DNA from: Allofournierella sp.
Lineage (GTDB): Bacteria; Bacillota; Clostridia; Oscillospirales; Ruminococcaceae
Assembly: GCA_020025635.1 (NCBI GenBank)
Contig: JAHHRU010000004.1
Location: 62,001 to 126,000, forward strand
DNA: 64,000 nt
Direction of reading: 5' to 3'
Shown piece after piece: positions 1 through 8,504 of the stretch (positions within the stretch are counted from its first letter, which is position 1; every line of letters starts with the position of its first letter). The position numbers and the translations under genes are program-made. The notes beneath the pieces are model-generated. The model saw only the letters and a program-made list of their open reading frames with translations, searched no databases and had not been told where the DNA came from.

Positions 1-562
1 CGGTCAGGTTGTCCGGGTCGGTGATATACGCAATGCCCCGCAAAGCACAGAATTGCTCCGCATCCTTTTTGGTCACGGTGAGCATCGGCCGGATAAACGG
101 CCCCCGCTTTGCAGGGATGCCGCAGGCCCCCCGCACGCCGGTGCCCCGGGCCAGCCGAAACAGAAGGGTTTCCGCCTGGTCCGACAGGGTGTGGGCGGTG
201 GCAATGCGCACCTTTGGCCCCGCCAGCGTTTCAAAGCAGCTGTACCGAAAATCTCGGCTCCATTCTTCGCTGCGGTGGCCGATTTCCGCATCCGACACAA
301 AGCGGTGCAGCCGGACCCCGTTCTGCCGGCAGAATTCCTCCACAAAATCGGCCACCTTCACCGAGCCGGGCCGCAGCCGGTGGTCCACATGGACCGCCTC
401 CAGGCTGCCGATTTCAAGCGCTTCCTTTTCATCCATCAAAAGCTGCAACAGGGCCATGGAGTCGGCCCCGCCCGAGGCCGCCGCTATGACCCTGTCACCG
501 GGGCGGATCAGCTCTTCCTGACGGATGAAGGAGAGCACCGCCTGTTTAAACTGTTTATCCAT
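1..562 (-). CDS. tilS: tRNA(Ile)-lysidine synthase TilS, N-terminal part
   Basis: TilS ligates lysine to C34 of the AUA-reading tRNA-Ile using ATP. Translation from the ATG at 562 begins MDKQFKQAVLSFIRQEE and quickly reaches the N-type PP-loop ASGGADS (about residue 30), then VHVDHRLR and the RGTGVRG segment, all in the order expected of TilS. The reading frame runs off the left edge, so only about 187 residues are visible and the C-terminal tRNA-binding domains are missing from the window. The start overlaps the dnaB stop by 8 nt, which suggests translational coupling at the end of the rnj-gdpP-rplI-dnaB set. The family call is firm. Nothing can be said about completeness beyond the edge. 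Confidence 0.9.
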   Translation of the reverse strand, partial: MDKQFKQAVLSFIRQEELIRPGDRVIAAASGGADSMALLQLLMDEKEALEIGSLEAVHVDHRLRPGSVKVADFVEEFCRQNGVRLHRFVSDAEIGHRSEEWSRDFRYSCFETLAGPKVRIATAHTLSDQAETLLFRLARGTGVRGACGIPAKRGPFIRPMLTVTKKDAEQFCALRGIAYITDPDNLT

Positions 563-1949
563 GATTCAGATCCAAATTTGTGAACCGGGTGTGGGCACCA
601 TCCCATCCCAGATCTACCTTTCCGCATTCACCGTGGCGGTTCTTTGCAATGATGCACTCAGCCGTGCTGGTATTGGTCTCTTCCGGGTCGGCACCGCTCA
701 TGGAGGCATAATATGCCTCACGGTAAAGGAACAGCACCACGTCGGCATCCTGCTCGATGGAGCCGGAGTCACGCAGGTCCGAAAGCTGCGGGCGATGGTC
801 GGAACGGCCGCTGGATTTTTCGGCCGCACGGGACAGCTGGCTGAGCGCAATGACCGGCACATTCAGCTCTTTTGCCATGATTTTCAGGTTCCGGGTGATA
901 TCACTGATTTCCTGCACCCGGTTTTCGGTGCGCCTGCCGCTGGTCATCAGCTGCAGGTAGTCGATGACCACAAGGCCGATGTGCGGGCGGGAGGGGTCCT
1001 GGTTGATGCGCCGGATCTTGGCCTTTACTTCCGGAATGGTGATGCCGGAGGTATCGTCCATAAAAATGGGCACATCATGCAGCACGTCGGTGGCGTGGGC
1101 AAGGTCTTCCCAGTCGGCATCGCTCAGCGCGCCGGAACGGAACGAGTGGCTGTCCACGCCGGCCTCTGCAGAGAGGATGCGGTTTGCCAGCTGTTCCTTG
1201 CTCATTTCCAGGCTGAAAATGGCCACCGGGATGTTCTGCTTTTTTGCCACATTGGTTGCAATGTTCAAAGCGAAGCTGGTTTTGCCCATGCCGGGGCGGG
1301 CCGCCAGGATGACCAGGTCCGAGCGGCCCAAGCCGGTCAGGATGGTGTCCAGATAGGTAAAGCCGGTGGGGATGCCGCCGTATTTGTCCTTATCCGGGCC
1401 GCTGATCTTCTGAAGGGTGAACAGGGTGTCCACAATGGCGCTGGACAGGCTGGTGAGGGCGCTCTGCTCCTGCCCGGCACGGATCTCGTACAGCTGGCGC
1501 TCTGCGCTTTCCAGCAAAAGGTTGGCATCGCCCTCTTCGCCGCTCTGCTTCAGGATGGTGCGGGCGGCATCGATCACCCGGCGTGCCGTATACTTCTGCT
1601 GAACGATGCGGGCATACGCACTCACGTTGCTGATGCTGGGCACCGTTTCGCCCAGGCGGGTCAGATACACCTTGGCCGCATCCGGGCTTTCAAAAATGCC
1701 GTCGGCCACCACTGCATCCAGAAGGGTCACCAGGTCCACCCGCTCACCGGCCGTGAACAGGCTGATCATCTGGTTGAAAATGCCGCCGTTTTCCTTGGCA
1801 TAGAACATTTCCGGGCGCAGGGTCTCCAGCAGCTCGGGCAGAACCGTGTCGCTGTCCAGAAGGGCAGCGCCCAGAACCGACTGTTCCGCCTCCATGCTGT
1901 ACTGTTCGCCCACGTTCAGATCGTTCAGTTCAAAATTCAAATCCTGCAT
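555..1949 (-). CDS. dnaB: replicative DNA helicase DnaB
   Basis: Hexameric 5'-3' helicase of the replication fork (called DnaC in Bacillus subtilis). The 464-residue product has the N-terminal primase-interaction domain (MEAEQSVLGAALL near residue 18) and a RecA-like C-terminal domain with Walker A ARPGMGKTS near residue 220, followed by IFSLEMSKEQLANR and VVIDYLQLM. Length is normal for the family. The open frame extends 23 codons upstream, but the ATG at 1949 (MQDLNFELND) is the likely start because a GGGGAAG ribosome site lies just upstream and homologues begin at such a position. It follows rplI, the conserved gdpP-rplI-dnaB order of Firmicutes, and overlaps tilS by 8 nt. Confidence 0.95.
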   Translation of the reverse strand: MQDLNFELNDLNVGEQYSMEAEQSVLGAALLDSDTVLPELLETLRPEMFYAKENGGIFNQMISLFTAGERVDLVTLLDAVVADGIFESPDAAKVYLTRLGETVPSISNVSAYARIVQQKYTARRVIDAARTILKQSGEEGDANLLLESAERQLYEIRAGQEQSALTSLSSAIVDTLFTLQKISGPDKDKYGGIPTGFTYLDTILTGLGRSDLVILAARPGMGKTSFALNIATNVAKKQNIPVAIFSLEMSKEQLANRILSAEAGVDSHSFRSGALSDADWEDLAHATDVLHDVPIFMDDTSGITIPEVKAKIRRINQDPSRPHIGLVVIDYLQLMTSGRRTENRVQEISDITRNLKIMAKELNVPVIALSQLSRAAEKSSGRSDHRPQLSDLRDSGSIEQDADVVLFLYREAYYASMSGADPEETNTSTAECIIAKNRHGECGKVDLGWDGAHTRFTNLDLNHG

Positions 1950-1984
1950 TGAAACACCACTTCCCCGCCCCATTTCAGGCGGAA

Positions 1985-2081
1985 GGCGCCCCGCCATAAG
2001 TGGGGCGCCACAGCTCATGAAAAATTATGATACACGATGTCCGCACCCACAGATCTCGGGCCGCGGGTGCGGACCTTTTTT
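1985..2081. other. two hairpins between rplI and dnaB
   Basis: The 136-bp gap between rplI and dnaB holds two strong inverted repeats: GGCGCCCC at 1985-1992 with GGGGCGCC at 2002-2009, and GTCCGCACCC at 2039-2048 with GGGTGCGGAC at 2065-2074. The second is followed by a T-run (2076-2081) only on the plus strand, so it looks like a terminator pointing against the genes, which lie on the minus strand. On the coding strand both would form stems in the dnaB leader. Function unknown. Confidence 0.5.
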
Positions 2082-2085
2082 CAGA

Positions 2086-2532
2086 TTACAGCTCTTCTAC
2101 CTTGACCTTGAAGGCTGCCGTTACGCCGGCGTGCAGCTTCACGGTTGCATTGTAGGTGCCAAAGTCCTTAATGTCCCGGTCCAGCTCCACCTTGCGCTTA
2201 TCGATCTCGGTGCCGACCGTTTTGGACAGGGCCTCTGCCACGTCCTTTGCGGTGACCTTGCCGAACAGACGGCCGGATGCGCCGCCCTTGGCCTTCAGGC
2301 TCACGGTTATATCCTTGATTTTAGCAGCCTGCTCTTCGGCAGCCGCCAGGGCCTCTGCCGCGTGATGCTCCTTTGCCTCGTTCTTGGTGCGGGCAATGTT
2401 CAAAGCCGTTGCATCGGCCTCAGCAGCAAGCCCCCGGGGGAACAGGAAATTGCGGGCGTAACCGTCCGACACGTTGTGGATCTCATCTTTTTTGCCAATA
2501 TTTTTGACATCTGCTTTCAGAATGACTTTCAT
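2086..2532 (-). CDS. rplI: 50S ribosomal protein L9
   Basis: L9 binds 23S rRNA and helps maintain reading-frame fidelity. The 148-residue protein starts MKVILKADVKNIGKKDE and carries the signature DGYARNFLFPRGLA in the N-terminal rRNA-binding domain, followed by a long charged connecting helix and the C-terminal domain ending near FKVKVEEL. Length matches the family. Start ATG at 2532 has an AAGGAG-type site just upstream. It sits 22 nt downstream of gdpP and upstream of dnaB, a conserved grouping. Confidence 0.97.
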   Translation of the reverse strand: MKVILKADVKNIGKKDEIHNVSDGYARNFLFPRGLAAEADATALNIARTKNEAKEHHAAEALAAAEEQAAKIKDITVSLKAKGGASGRLFGKVTAKDVAEALSKTVGTEIDKRKVELDRDIKDFGTYNATVKLHAGVTAAFKVKVEEL

Positions 2533-2554
2533 ATCTTTTTCTCCTTACTGTGAT

Positions 2555-4540
2555 TTATTTGCTGTTTTGTTTGGCTTCATCGGCCTTGTTTTGCTGCCGC
2601 CGATAGGCTGCCACCGCCTCACGGATCCGGGCTTCGGCCTCAGCGGGGCTTGTATCCCGGAGCTGCGCGCCGGCCATGGTCAGATGACCGCCGCCGCCCA
2701 GCATCTCCATAATGACCTGCACATTCACCTCGCCCATGCTTCGGGCCGAGACGTTCACGCTGCTGCCGCTTTGCACAGCCACAAAGCTTGCGCCCACGCC
2801 GCAGATGGTGAGCAGATCGTTTGCCGCCTGAGGAACCGCCACGGCTGTTCCCTCCGGCAGCTCTTCCGCCACCGAGATGGCACAGCCCATATAGACATCG
2901 GCATTTTCCACCAGATTTGCCTTCACGGTGTATTCCTGCATGGAGGAATTGAACAGCCGCTTGACGTTTTCTGTCTGTGCGCCCATCCGCCGCAGGTAAG
3001 CTGCGGCCTCAAAGGTACGCACGCCGGTGTGCAGGCCAAAATTCCGGGTATCCAGCATGATGCCGGCAAGCAGGGCTTCGGCTTCTATGGGGGTGGGCTT
3101 TGCGTTCGGGCCTTCCACATACTGCAAAAGCTCACTGACCAGCTCACTGGCCGAGGACGCATAGGGCTCATGGCAGAACAGCACCGGGTCCTCGATATGG
3201 CCCAGCGCCTTGCGGTGATGGTCGATCACCACCACGCTGCGGCAGGCCTCGAACAGCTCCCGGCTTTCCAGCAGATGCACCAAATGGGTATCCACCACCA
3301 CCAGAAGCGTGCGGGCGGTGACACAGTTCAGCGCCTTTTCGGGGGAAATGAAATCATCACCGAAGCCTTCCTGTTCAAAATGATCCAAAAGGCTGCCTGC
3401 CAAAGTAGCTTCCCTGCGCACCGCGATCACCGCCGGGGCATCCAGGGCTTTGCAGATGCGCAGTACGCCCACAGCCGCGCCCATTGCATCCAGATCGCTC
3501 ATCCGATGGCCCATGATAACCACCGAATCACTCTGGCGGATGAGATCGCACAGGGCCGATGCGATAATGCGGCTTTTTACCTTGCTGCGCTTTTCCACGC
3601 TGCGGGAAACACCGCCATAAAATTCAAATCCGTCCGGGGTTTTCACCGCCGCCTGATCGCCGCCGCGGCCAAGGGCCATATCCAGCGACTGGCCGGCCAT
3701 TTCCTTGCACTGGCGCAGTGTTTCGCCGCCGCGGCCCACGCCGATGGACAGGGTGACCCCGGCAGCTTCATCCAGATTTCGGACCTTATCCAAAATGTCA
3801 AAGCGTGCCGCCACGATCTCCTTCATGTGGCGTTCTTCCACCACTGCTATGTAGCGGGTCGCTGAGACCCGGGTCAAAAAGCCGGTGGTTTTGCCAAAAT
3901 AGTTTTCAAGTGTCCGGTTCACGACCTCCATCAGCCGTGCCTTTTCGGAATCCCGCAGGCCCGCCACCAGTTCCTGATAGCCGTCCAGCTCGATGATCAT
4001 ATAGGCCGGACGGCTTGCGGTATACTCTGCGGCCTTGGTTTTCAGCACGGTATCCTCCACAAGGTAAAGGGTCGTGATCTGCTCTTTGCCCAAGGGGCCG
4101 CCGGCAAACACCGTGTAAAGGCTGCCATCCTTTTCCAGGCACTGGCCTTCGGGCCGGACGCACTGACGCAGATCAAGGCCCAAAAGCGCCCGGTTCACCG
4201 GCTGCAGGATCAGATCTTCCCCCCGCAGCAGCTTTTCCCGGAACGCCGCATTGTACCACATCACATTTTTGCCGCTCAGCAGCACCACCGGCAGCTGAAT
4301 GCCGGCAAGGCCCGAAATCAGGCTGCCGCTCTCAGTGGAGGTGCTGGTGATATAATCCGCAAGGGTGCTGCGCAGGGCCCTTGCCCCCAGAAAGAGGCCC
4401 AAAACCACCAGGCCGATCACCGGAAGGAGAATCCACAGGGTCCGTGGTTCCCAAACCGCCAGCATGGCTGTCAAAACGATGCAGAGCACCAGCAGCCCCA
4501 CGGTTACGATCTCAAGGGTCAGCTTTTGTTTGTTTTTCAC
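2555..4540 (-). CDS. gdpP: cyclic-di-AMP phosphodiesterase GdpP
   Basis: Membrane-bound DHH/DHHA1 phosphodiesterase that hydrolyses c-di-AMP to pApA. The 661-residue product has two N-terminal transmembrane segments (about residues 10-55), a PAS-like region, a GGDEF-like domain whose signature is degenerate, and a DHH domain with MGHRMSDLDAMG near residue 342 and VVIDHH near residue 439. A DHHA1 segment with GGGGHLTMAGAQL lies near the C-terminus. This is the full GdpP/YybT layout and length. The start is GTG at 4540, preceded by AGGAGGAG. It lies between rnj and rplI. The cognate diadenylate cyclase cdaA is also in the window (56307-57188). In this family ppGpp inhibits the phosphodiesterase, and rel is also present here. 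Confidence 0.93.
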   Translation of the reverse strand: MKNKQKLTLEIVTVGLLVLCIVLTAMLAVWEPRTLWILLPVIGLVVLGLFLGARALRSTLADYITSTSTESGSLISGLAGIQLPVVLLSGKNVMWYNAAFREKLLRGEDLILQPVNRALLGLDLRQCVRPEGQCLEKDGSLYTVFAGGPLGKEQITTLYLVEDTVLKTKAAEYTASRPAYMIIELDGYQELVAGLRDSEKARLMEVVNRTLENYFGKTTGFLTRVSATRYIAVVEERHMKEIVAARFDILDKVRNLDEAAGVTLSIGVGRGGETLRQCKEMAGQSLDMALGRGGDQAAVKTPDGFEFYGGVSRSVEKRSKVKSRIIASALCDLIRQSDSVVIMGHRMSDLDAMGAAVGVLRICKALDAPAVIAVRREATLAGSLLDHFEQEGFGDDFISPEKALNCVTARTLLVVVDTHLVHLLESRELFEACRSVVVIDHHRKALGHIEDPVLFCHEPYASSASELVSELLQYVEGPNAKPTPIEAEALLAGIMLDTRNFGLHTGVRTFEAAAYLRRMGAQTENVKRLFNSSMQEYTVKANLVENADVYMGCAISVAEELPEGTAVAVPQAANDLLTICGVGASFVAVQSGSSVNVSARSMGEVNVQVIMEMLGGGGHLTMAGAQLRDTSPAEAEARIREAVAAYRRQQNKADEAKQNSK

Positions 4541-4586
4541 GGGTGCACTCCTCCTTTCCGGCCTTTCTTTCGCAAAAAGTTTCCGC

Positions 4587-6389
4587 TTACACTTCCATCA
4601 AAATGGGCAGGATCATGGGGCTGCGCTTGGTTCGGCGGAAGATGTAAGAGGAAAGGGTCTCTCTTACACGGGTCTTTACGCTGTTCCAGTCCCGCACGTT
4701 CTCTTCACGGCACTTTTCAAAGCACTGTACCACCAGGCGGCGTGCTTCGTCCATCAGTTCTTCGCTTTCACGCACATACACAAAGCCGCGGCTCACAAGG
4801 TCGGGGCCGGCCAGCACCTCACCGGTGTGGCAGTCCACCGTTGCCACCACGATGACCAGGCCGTCCTGCGACAGATGCCGCCGGTCACGCAGGACCACGT
4901 TGCCCACATCGCCCACGCCCAGGCCGTCCACCATCAGGGCTCCGGCAGGCACCGGCTCGCCCAGCTCAAGGCTGTCCTCCGAAAGGATGATGTTCTGGCC
5001 AACTTCGGCAATGTGGATGTTTTTGGGCGCAATGCCAAGGCTTGCGGCGGTCATCGCATGCTTTTTCAGCTGCTTATACTCACCGTGCACCGGCAGGAAA
5101 TACCGGGGTGCGGTCAGGGTCAGGATCAGCTTCTGCTCTTCCTGGCAGGCGTGGCCGGAAACGTGCACGTCGTACATGGATTCATAAATGACCTCAGCGC
5201 CCAGGGTCAGCAGGCCGTTGACCACCTTGGTGACCATTTTTTCGTTGCCGGGGATGGGTGTTGCCGAGATGATGATAAAATCGCCGGGGCCCACCTTCAC
5301 GTTCCGGTGGCTGGCACTGGCCATACGGGACAGTGCGCTCAAAGGCTCACCCTGGCTGCCGGTGGTGATCAGCACCACCTTTTCCGGTGGGAATTTGTTG
5401 AGCTGTTCAATTTCGATCAGCACACCCTCAGGTGCGTGCAGATAGCCCAGCTCCAGCGCCATTTTGGTGTTGTTCGCCATGCTGCGCCCGCTCACGGCCA
5501 CCTTGCGGCCATTCTCCACCGCCAGATCAATGATCTGCTGGATGCGGTAAAGGTTGGATGCAAAGGTCGCAATGATGATGCGCTGCTTGTCGGCACGTCG
5601 GAACAGGGAGGCAAAGCTCTGGGCCACCTTTTTTTCGGTGGCGGTAAAGCCCGGGCGCTCGGCGTTGGTGGAGTCGCTCAGCAAAGCCAGCACGCCTTTG
5701 CGGCCGTACTCGGCAAACGCCTCAAGATCCGTAGGCCCTCCGGACAGCGGCGTGTAGTCGATTTTAAAGTCGCCCGTCTGCAGAACGATGCCTGCCGGGC
5801 ATTCAATGGCCAGGGCCACCGCATCCGGGATGGAGTGATTCACATGGATGGGCTCCACCGTGAAGCAGCCAAGCCGGAATTTGCGGCGGGGGCTGATCTC
5901 CACAAGCTTTGTGGAATTCAAAAGCCCGTGCTCTTCCAGTTTATTCTTGATAAGGCCAATGGTGAGCCGTGTTGCGTAAATGGGCAGATTTACCTGTTTG
6001 AGCAGATACGGCAGAGCACCGATATGGTCCTCGTGGCCGTGGGTGATCACCACACCCTTGATGTGTTCTTTGTTCTGCACCACATAGGTGAAATCAGGGA
6101 TGACCAGATCCACGCCGAACATATCACTGTCCGGGAAGACAAGGCCGCAGTCCACGATCATCATATCGCCCTGGCATTCATACAGGGTGATGTTTTTGCC
6201 GACCTCGCCCAGGCCGCCCAGGGGAACGATGCGCATTTTCGGTGCTTCGGCGCCTTCTTCGGTGCGGCGGTTCTGGGGCCGGCGCCCTTTCTGATGGTAC
6301 GGACGGCGATATCCCTGCGGCTTGTTTGCGCCGGCATTACGCGGGCGGCCTGCGCTGGTTTTAACTTTCTTTTCCTGTTCCTGACTCAA
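4587..6389 (-). CDS. rnj: ribonuclease J
   Basis: RNase J is a metallo-beta-lactamase/beta-CASP nuclease with 5'-3' exonuclease and endonuclease activity in mRNA decay and rRNA maturation. The protein has the zinc-binding THGHEDHIG near residue 115, PLGGLGEVGKN just after a basic N-terminal extension of about 45 residues, LLSDSTNAERPG and ITTGSQGEPLSAL in the beta-CASP part, and a C-terminal domain. The frame is open to 6485, but the TTG at 6389 (reads LSQEQEKKVK) has GGAGGT 9 nt upstream and is the best start, giving 600 residues. The Arg/Lys/Gly-rich N-terminal tail (RPRNAGANKPQGYRRPYHQK) may bind RNA; that is inference. Transcription probably starts near 6636, leaving a leader of about 245 nt. 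Confidence 0.93.
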   Translation of the reverse strand: MSQEQEKKVKTSAGRPRNAGANKPQGYRRPYHQKGRRPQNRRTEEGAEAPKMRIVPLGGLGEVGKNITLYECQGDMMIVDCGLVFPDSDMFGVDLVIPDFTYVVQNKEHIKGVVITHGHEDHIGALPYLLKQVNLPIYATRLTIGLIKNKLEEHGLLNSTKLVEISPRRKFRLGCFTVEPIHVNHSIPDAVALAIECPAGIVLQTGDFKIDYTPLSGGPTDLEAFAEYGRKGVLALLSDSTNAERPGFTATEKKVAQSFASLFRRADKQRIIIATFASNLYRIQQIIDLAVENGRKVAVSGRSMANNTKMALELGYLHAPEGVLIEIEQLNKFPPEKVVLITTGSQGEPLSALSRMASASHRNVKVGPGDFIIISATPIPGNEKMVTKVVNGLLTLGAEVIYESMYDVHVSGHACQEEQKLILTLTAPRYFLPVHGEYKQLKKHAMTAASLGIAPKNIHIAEVGQNIILSEDSLELGEPVPAGALMVDGLGVGDVGNVVLRDRRHLSQDGLVIVVATVDCHTGEVLAGPDLVSRGFVYVRESEELMDEARRLVVQCFEKCREENVRDWNSVKTRVRETLSSYIFRRTKRSPMILPILMEV

Positions 6390-6642
6390 TGCAAAAGCAC
6401 CTCCATTAAAAATTATCCGTGCTTTCCTCGTATTTTTGAAAAAGGGGAAAAAGCCGTCCTTTTCAAAATACAAAGCGGGCAGCACACAGCATGTTTTAGT
6501 TTGACATTAAGTAGCATTTTATGCTTCCAAAGTACTTGCCGCTTTGGGCGCAGGGGTCCATTTGTTCAATGCGACCGGGCCCTTCTTTGTTCGACCGTAC
6601 ACAGTTTAGGCCGACAAACTATCCAGCCTAAAAGTTGTAATT

Positions 6643-6672
6643 ATTATACCCCCTGGCCGCTGGCCTTGTCAA
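6643..6672 (-). promoter_or_regulatory. sigma-A type promoter for rnj
   Basis: On the minus strand TTGACA (6667-6672) and TATAAT (6643-6648) are both perfect hexamers, separated by 18 nt. The predicted start near 6636 lies about 247 nt upstream of the rnj TTG codon. Confidence 0.8.
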
Positions 6673-6726
6673 TAAAATCGCCGCTCTGTTTCCACAGTAT
6701 GACCAAAAGTGCAACTGCTTATCCCC

Positions 6727-6755
6727 TTGTTAGATCGATAAAAAGCAGATATAAT
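6727..6755 (+). promoter_or_regulatory. promoter for rnhA-mnmA
   Basis: TTGTTA (6727-6732), 17-nt spacer, TATAAT (6750-6755) on the plus strand. The predicted start near 6762 gives a leader of about 30 nt before rnhA. It is divergent from the rnj promoter, with about 55 nt between the two -35 boxes. Confidence 0.75.
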
Positions 6756-6790
6756 AATATGGTATCAAGTTTTTCCCATGGAGGAAGCAA

Positions 6791-7240
6791 ATGAAACAGA
6801 TCGAAATTTTTACCGACGGTGCCTGCAGCGGGAACCCCGGTCCCGGCGGCTGGGGTGCCGTTCTGCGCTATAAGCAGCACGAAAAGGAGCTTTCCGGCGG
6901 CGAAGCGGAAACCACCAACAACCGGATGGAGCTTACCGCCTTTATCCGGGCGCTGGAATGCCTGCGTGAGCCCTGCGAGATCACCCTTTGCAGCGACTCC
7001 CGCTATGTGATCGACGGCCTGGAAAAAGGCTGGGCCAAGGGCTGGCGTGCCCGCGGCTGGAAAAAATCCGACAAATCCCCCGCCCTCAACGCCGATCTCT
7101 GGGCCCGCCTTCTGGAGCTTACCGAGCAGCACCAGATCCGCTATGTGTGGATCAAAGGCCATGCCGGCCACCCGGAAAACGAGCGCTGCGACCGTTTGGC
7201 CGTTGAGCAGAGCAAAAAATACGGCGGCCGTCAGGCCTGA
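6791..7240 (+). CDS. rnhA: ribonuclease HI
   Basis: RNase HI cuts the RNA strand of RNA-DNA hybrids. The 149-residue protein has the family motifs in order: FTDGACSGNPGPGGW (catalytic Asp at residue 9), NNRMELTAF (Glu), CSDSRYVIDG (Asp), and GHAGHPENERCD (His and last Asp). All four metal-binding carboxylates are present, so it should be active. The ATG at 6791 follows GGAGG with a short spacer. mnmA follows after 27 nt and is probably co-transcribed. Confidence 0.96.
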   Translation: MKQIEIFTDGACSGNPGPGGWGAVLRYKQHEKELSGGEAETTNNRMELTAFIRALECLREPCEITLCSDSRYVIDGLEKGWAKGWRARGWKKSDKSPALNADLWARLLELTEQHQIRYVWIKGHAGHPENERCDRLAVEQSKKYGGRQA

Positions 7241-7267
7241 CCTTTATGCTAAGGAGCGATCAGATCT

Positions 7268-8338
7268 ATGAGTGATATTTTATTCCCCGGCAGTCAGTTC
7301 TCCACCTATGAGACCCAGGACAAGATCCTGGTTGGTCTTTCCGGCGGTGTGGACAGTGCCGTCTGCGTTCACATCCTGCGGGATCAGGGCTTTGCCGTGA
7401 CCGGTGCGGTCATCCGTTTTTCCGATGCCCATGAAGGCGCCGTGGCGGCTGCCCGCCGGGCCGCCGATTCGCTTGGCATCCCGCTGGAAGTGATCGATGC
7501 GTCCGAAGAATTCAACAAACTGGTGGTCGAACCCTTCTGCCGGGAATACTGCACCGGCCGCACCCCGAACCCCTGTGTCCTGTGCAACCCCGGTGTCAAA
7601 ATGAAGCTGCTTTCACAGCGGGCCGATGAACTGGGCATCCCTTTCATTGCCACCGGCCACTACACCCGAGTGGAAGAAACCGAGCCGGGTGTTTACAAGC
7701 TGTGCCGTGCCGCCAGCACCGCACGGGACCAAAGCTACATGCTTTACCGGCTGGACCAGTCGATCCTTTCCCGGCTGTGCCTGCCGCTGGGTGATTTTGA
7801 AAAGGAGGACATCCGGGAGATTGCCCGTGGCCTGGGCCTGCCCTGCGCCGATACGCCGGACAGCATGGAGATCTGCTTCATCCCTGACGGCGATTATGCA
7901 TCCTTCATCACCAAGCGCGGCTTTGAAGGCAAGGCCGGCCGTTTCATCGGGCCGGACGGCCAGGACCTGGGGCCCCATCAGGGTGTCCTGCACTACACCT
8001 TGGGCCAGCGCAAAGGGCTGGGCCTTGCCCTGGGCAAGCCCGCTTTCATCAAGGCCATTTGCGAAAACGGAGATGTGGTCCTGGGCTGGGCCGGCGAGGA
8101 GTTTTTCAGCGGCATGAAGCTGCGGGACATTGCCACCCCGGACGGCAAGCCCCTGCCCGCCGGCAGTTACACCGTAAAGGTACGCAGTGCAGCCCAGCCT
8201 GCCGCCTGCCATTTTGACGGCGTGGACACTGTGGCCTTCTCTGAGCCTGCCCGCGCCCCGGCCCCCGGCCAGAGTGCCGTTTTCTATGACGGCGACATCG
8301 TAATGGGCGGCGGCTTTATCACCGAAAGCATTTTTTAA
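7268..8338 (+). CDS. mnmA: tRNA-specific 2-thiouridylase MnmA
   Basis: MnmA makes 2-thiouridine at position 34 of tRNA-Lys, tRNA-Glu and tRNA-Gln, using ATP and sulfur delivered by a cysteine desulfurase. The 356-residue product has the PP-loop LSGGVDSAV near residue 28, the first catalytic cysteine in NPCVLCNPGVK, GHYTR, and the second catalytic cysteine in EICFIPDGDY. The C-terminal region has the beta-barrel pattern HYTLGQRKGLGLALGKPAF. The ATG at 7268 is preceded by AAGGAG. It ends at a strong intrinsic terminator. Confidence 0.96.
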   Translation: MSDILFPGSQFSTYETQDKILVGLSGGVDSAVCVHILRDQGFAVTGAVIRFSDAHEGAVAAARRAADSLGIPLEVIDASEEFNKLVVEPFCREYCTGRTPNPCVLCNPGVKMKLLSQRADELGIPFIATGHYTRVEETEPGVYKLCRAASTARDQSYMLYRLDQSILSRLCLPLGDFEKEDIREIARGLGLPCADTPDSMEICFIPDGDYASFITKRGFEGKAGRFIGPDGQDLGPHQGVLHYTLGQRKGLGLALGKPAFIKAICENGDVVLGWAGEEFFSGMKLRDIATPDGKPLPAGSYTVKVRSAAQPAACHFDGVDTVAFSEPARAPAPGQSAVFYDGDIVMGGGFITESIF

Positions 8339-8440
8339 CTCAAAGCTGCCATTTAAAAAGAGTGCACTGAAAGCATCTGACTCCATGATTTTCAAAAGCA
8401 AGCTTAACAGCGTGTTTTCTTTCACTCTGCAAAACCAAAA

Positions 8441-8479
8441 ACAGAAGCGGAAGGCTTGGCCTTCCGCTTCTGTTTTTTT
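8441..8479. terminator. bidirectional terminator between mnmA and the LRR gene
   Basis: A perfect 14-bp stem (8441-8454 with 8460-8473) with a 5-nt loop is followed by seven T on the plus strand and by a T5 run on the minus strand. It separates the convergent mnmA and LRR genes. Confidence 0.9.
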
Positions 8480-8504
8480 ATAAACGATGATGCACAAAGC
8501 ATCC

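Noticed and set aside
525..1952. Long plus-strand open frame opposite dnaB
   Set aside because: It is the antisense shadow of dnaB, His/Gln/Ala/Gly-rich with no family motif and no ribosome site. Similar shadows occur opposite gdpP, rnj, the LRR gene, htpG, nupOPQ, fbp and others.
6501..6530. Plus-strand TTGACA near 6501 as a promoter toward rnhA
   Set aside because: No -10 at 16-18 nt, and a much better promoter lies at 6727-6755.
4365..6794. 809-codon plus-strand open frame opposite rnj
   Set aside because: Its composition is that of a reverse-complement shadow, and rnj on the other strand has a full set of RNase J motifs.
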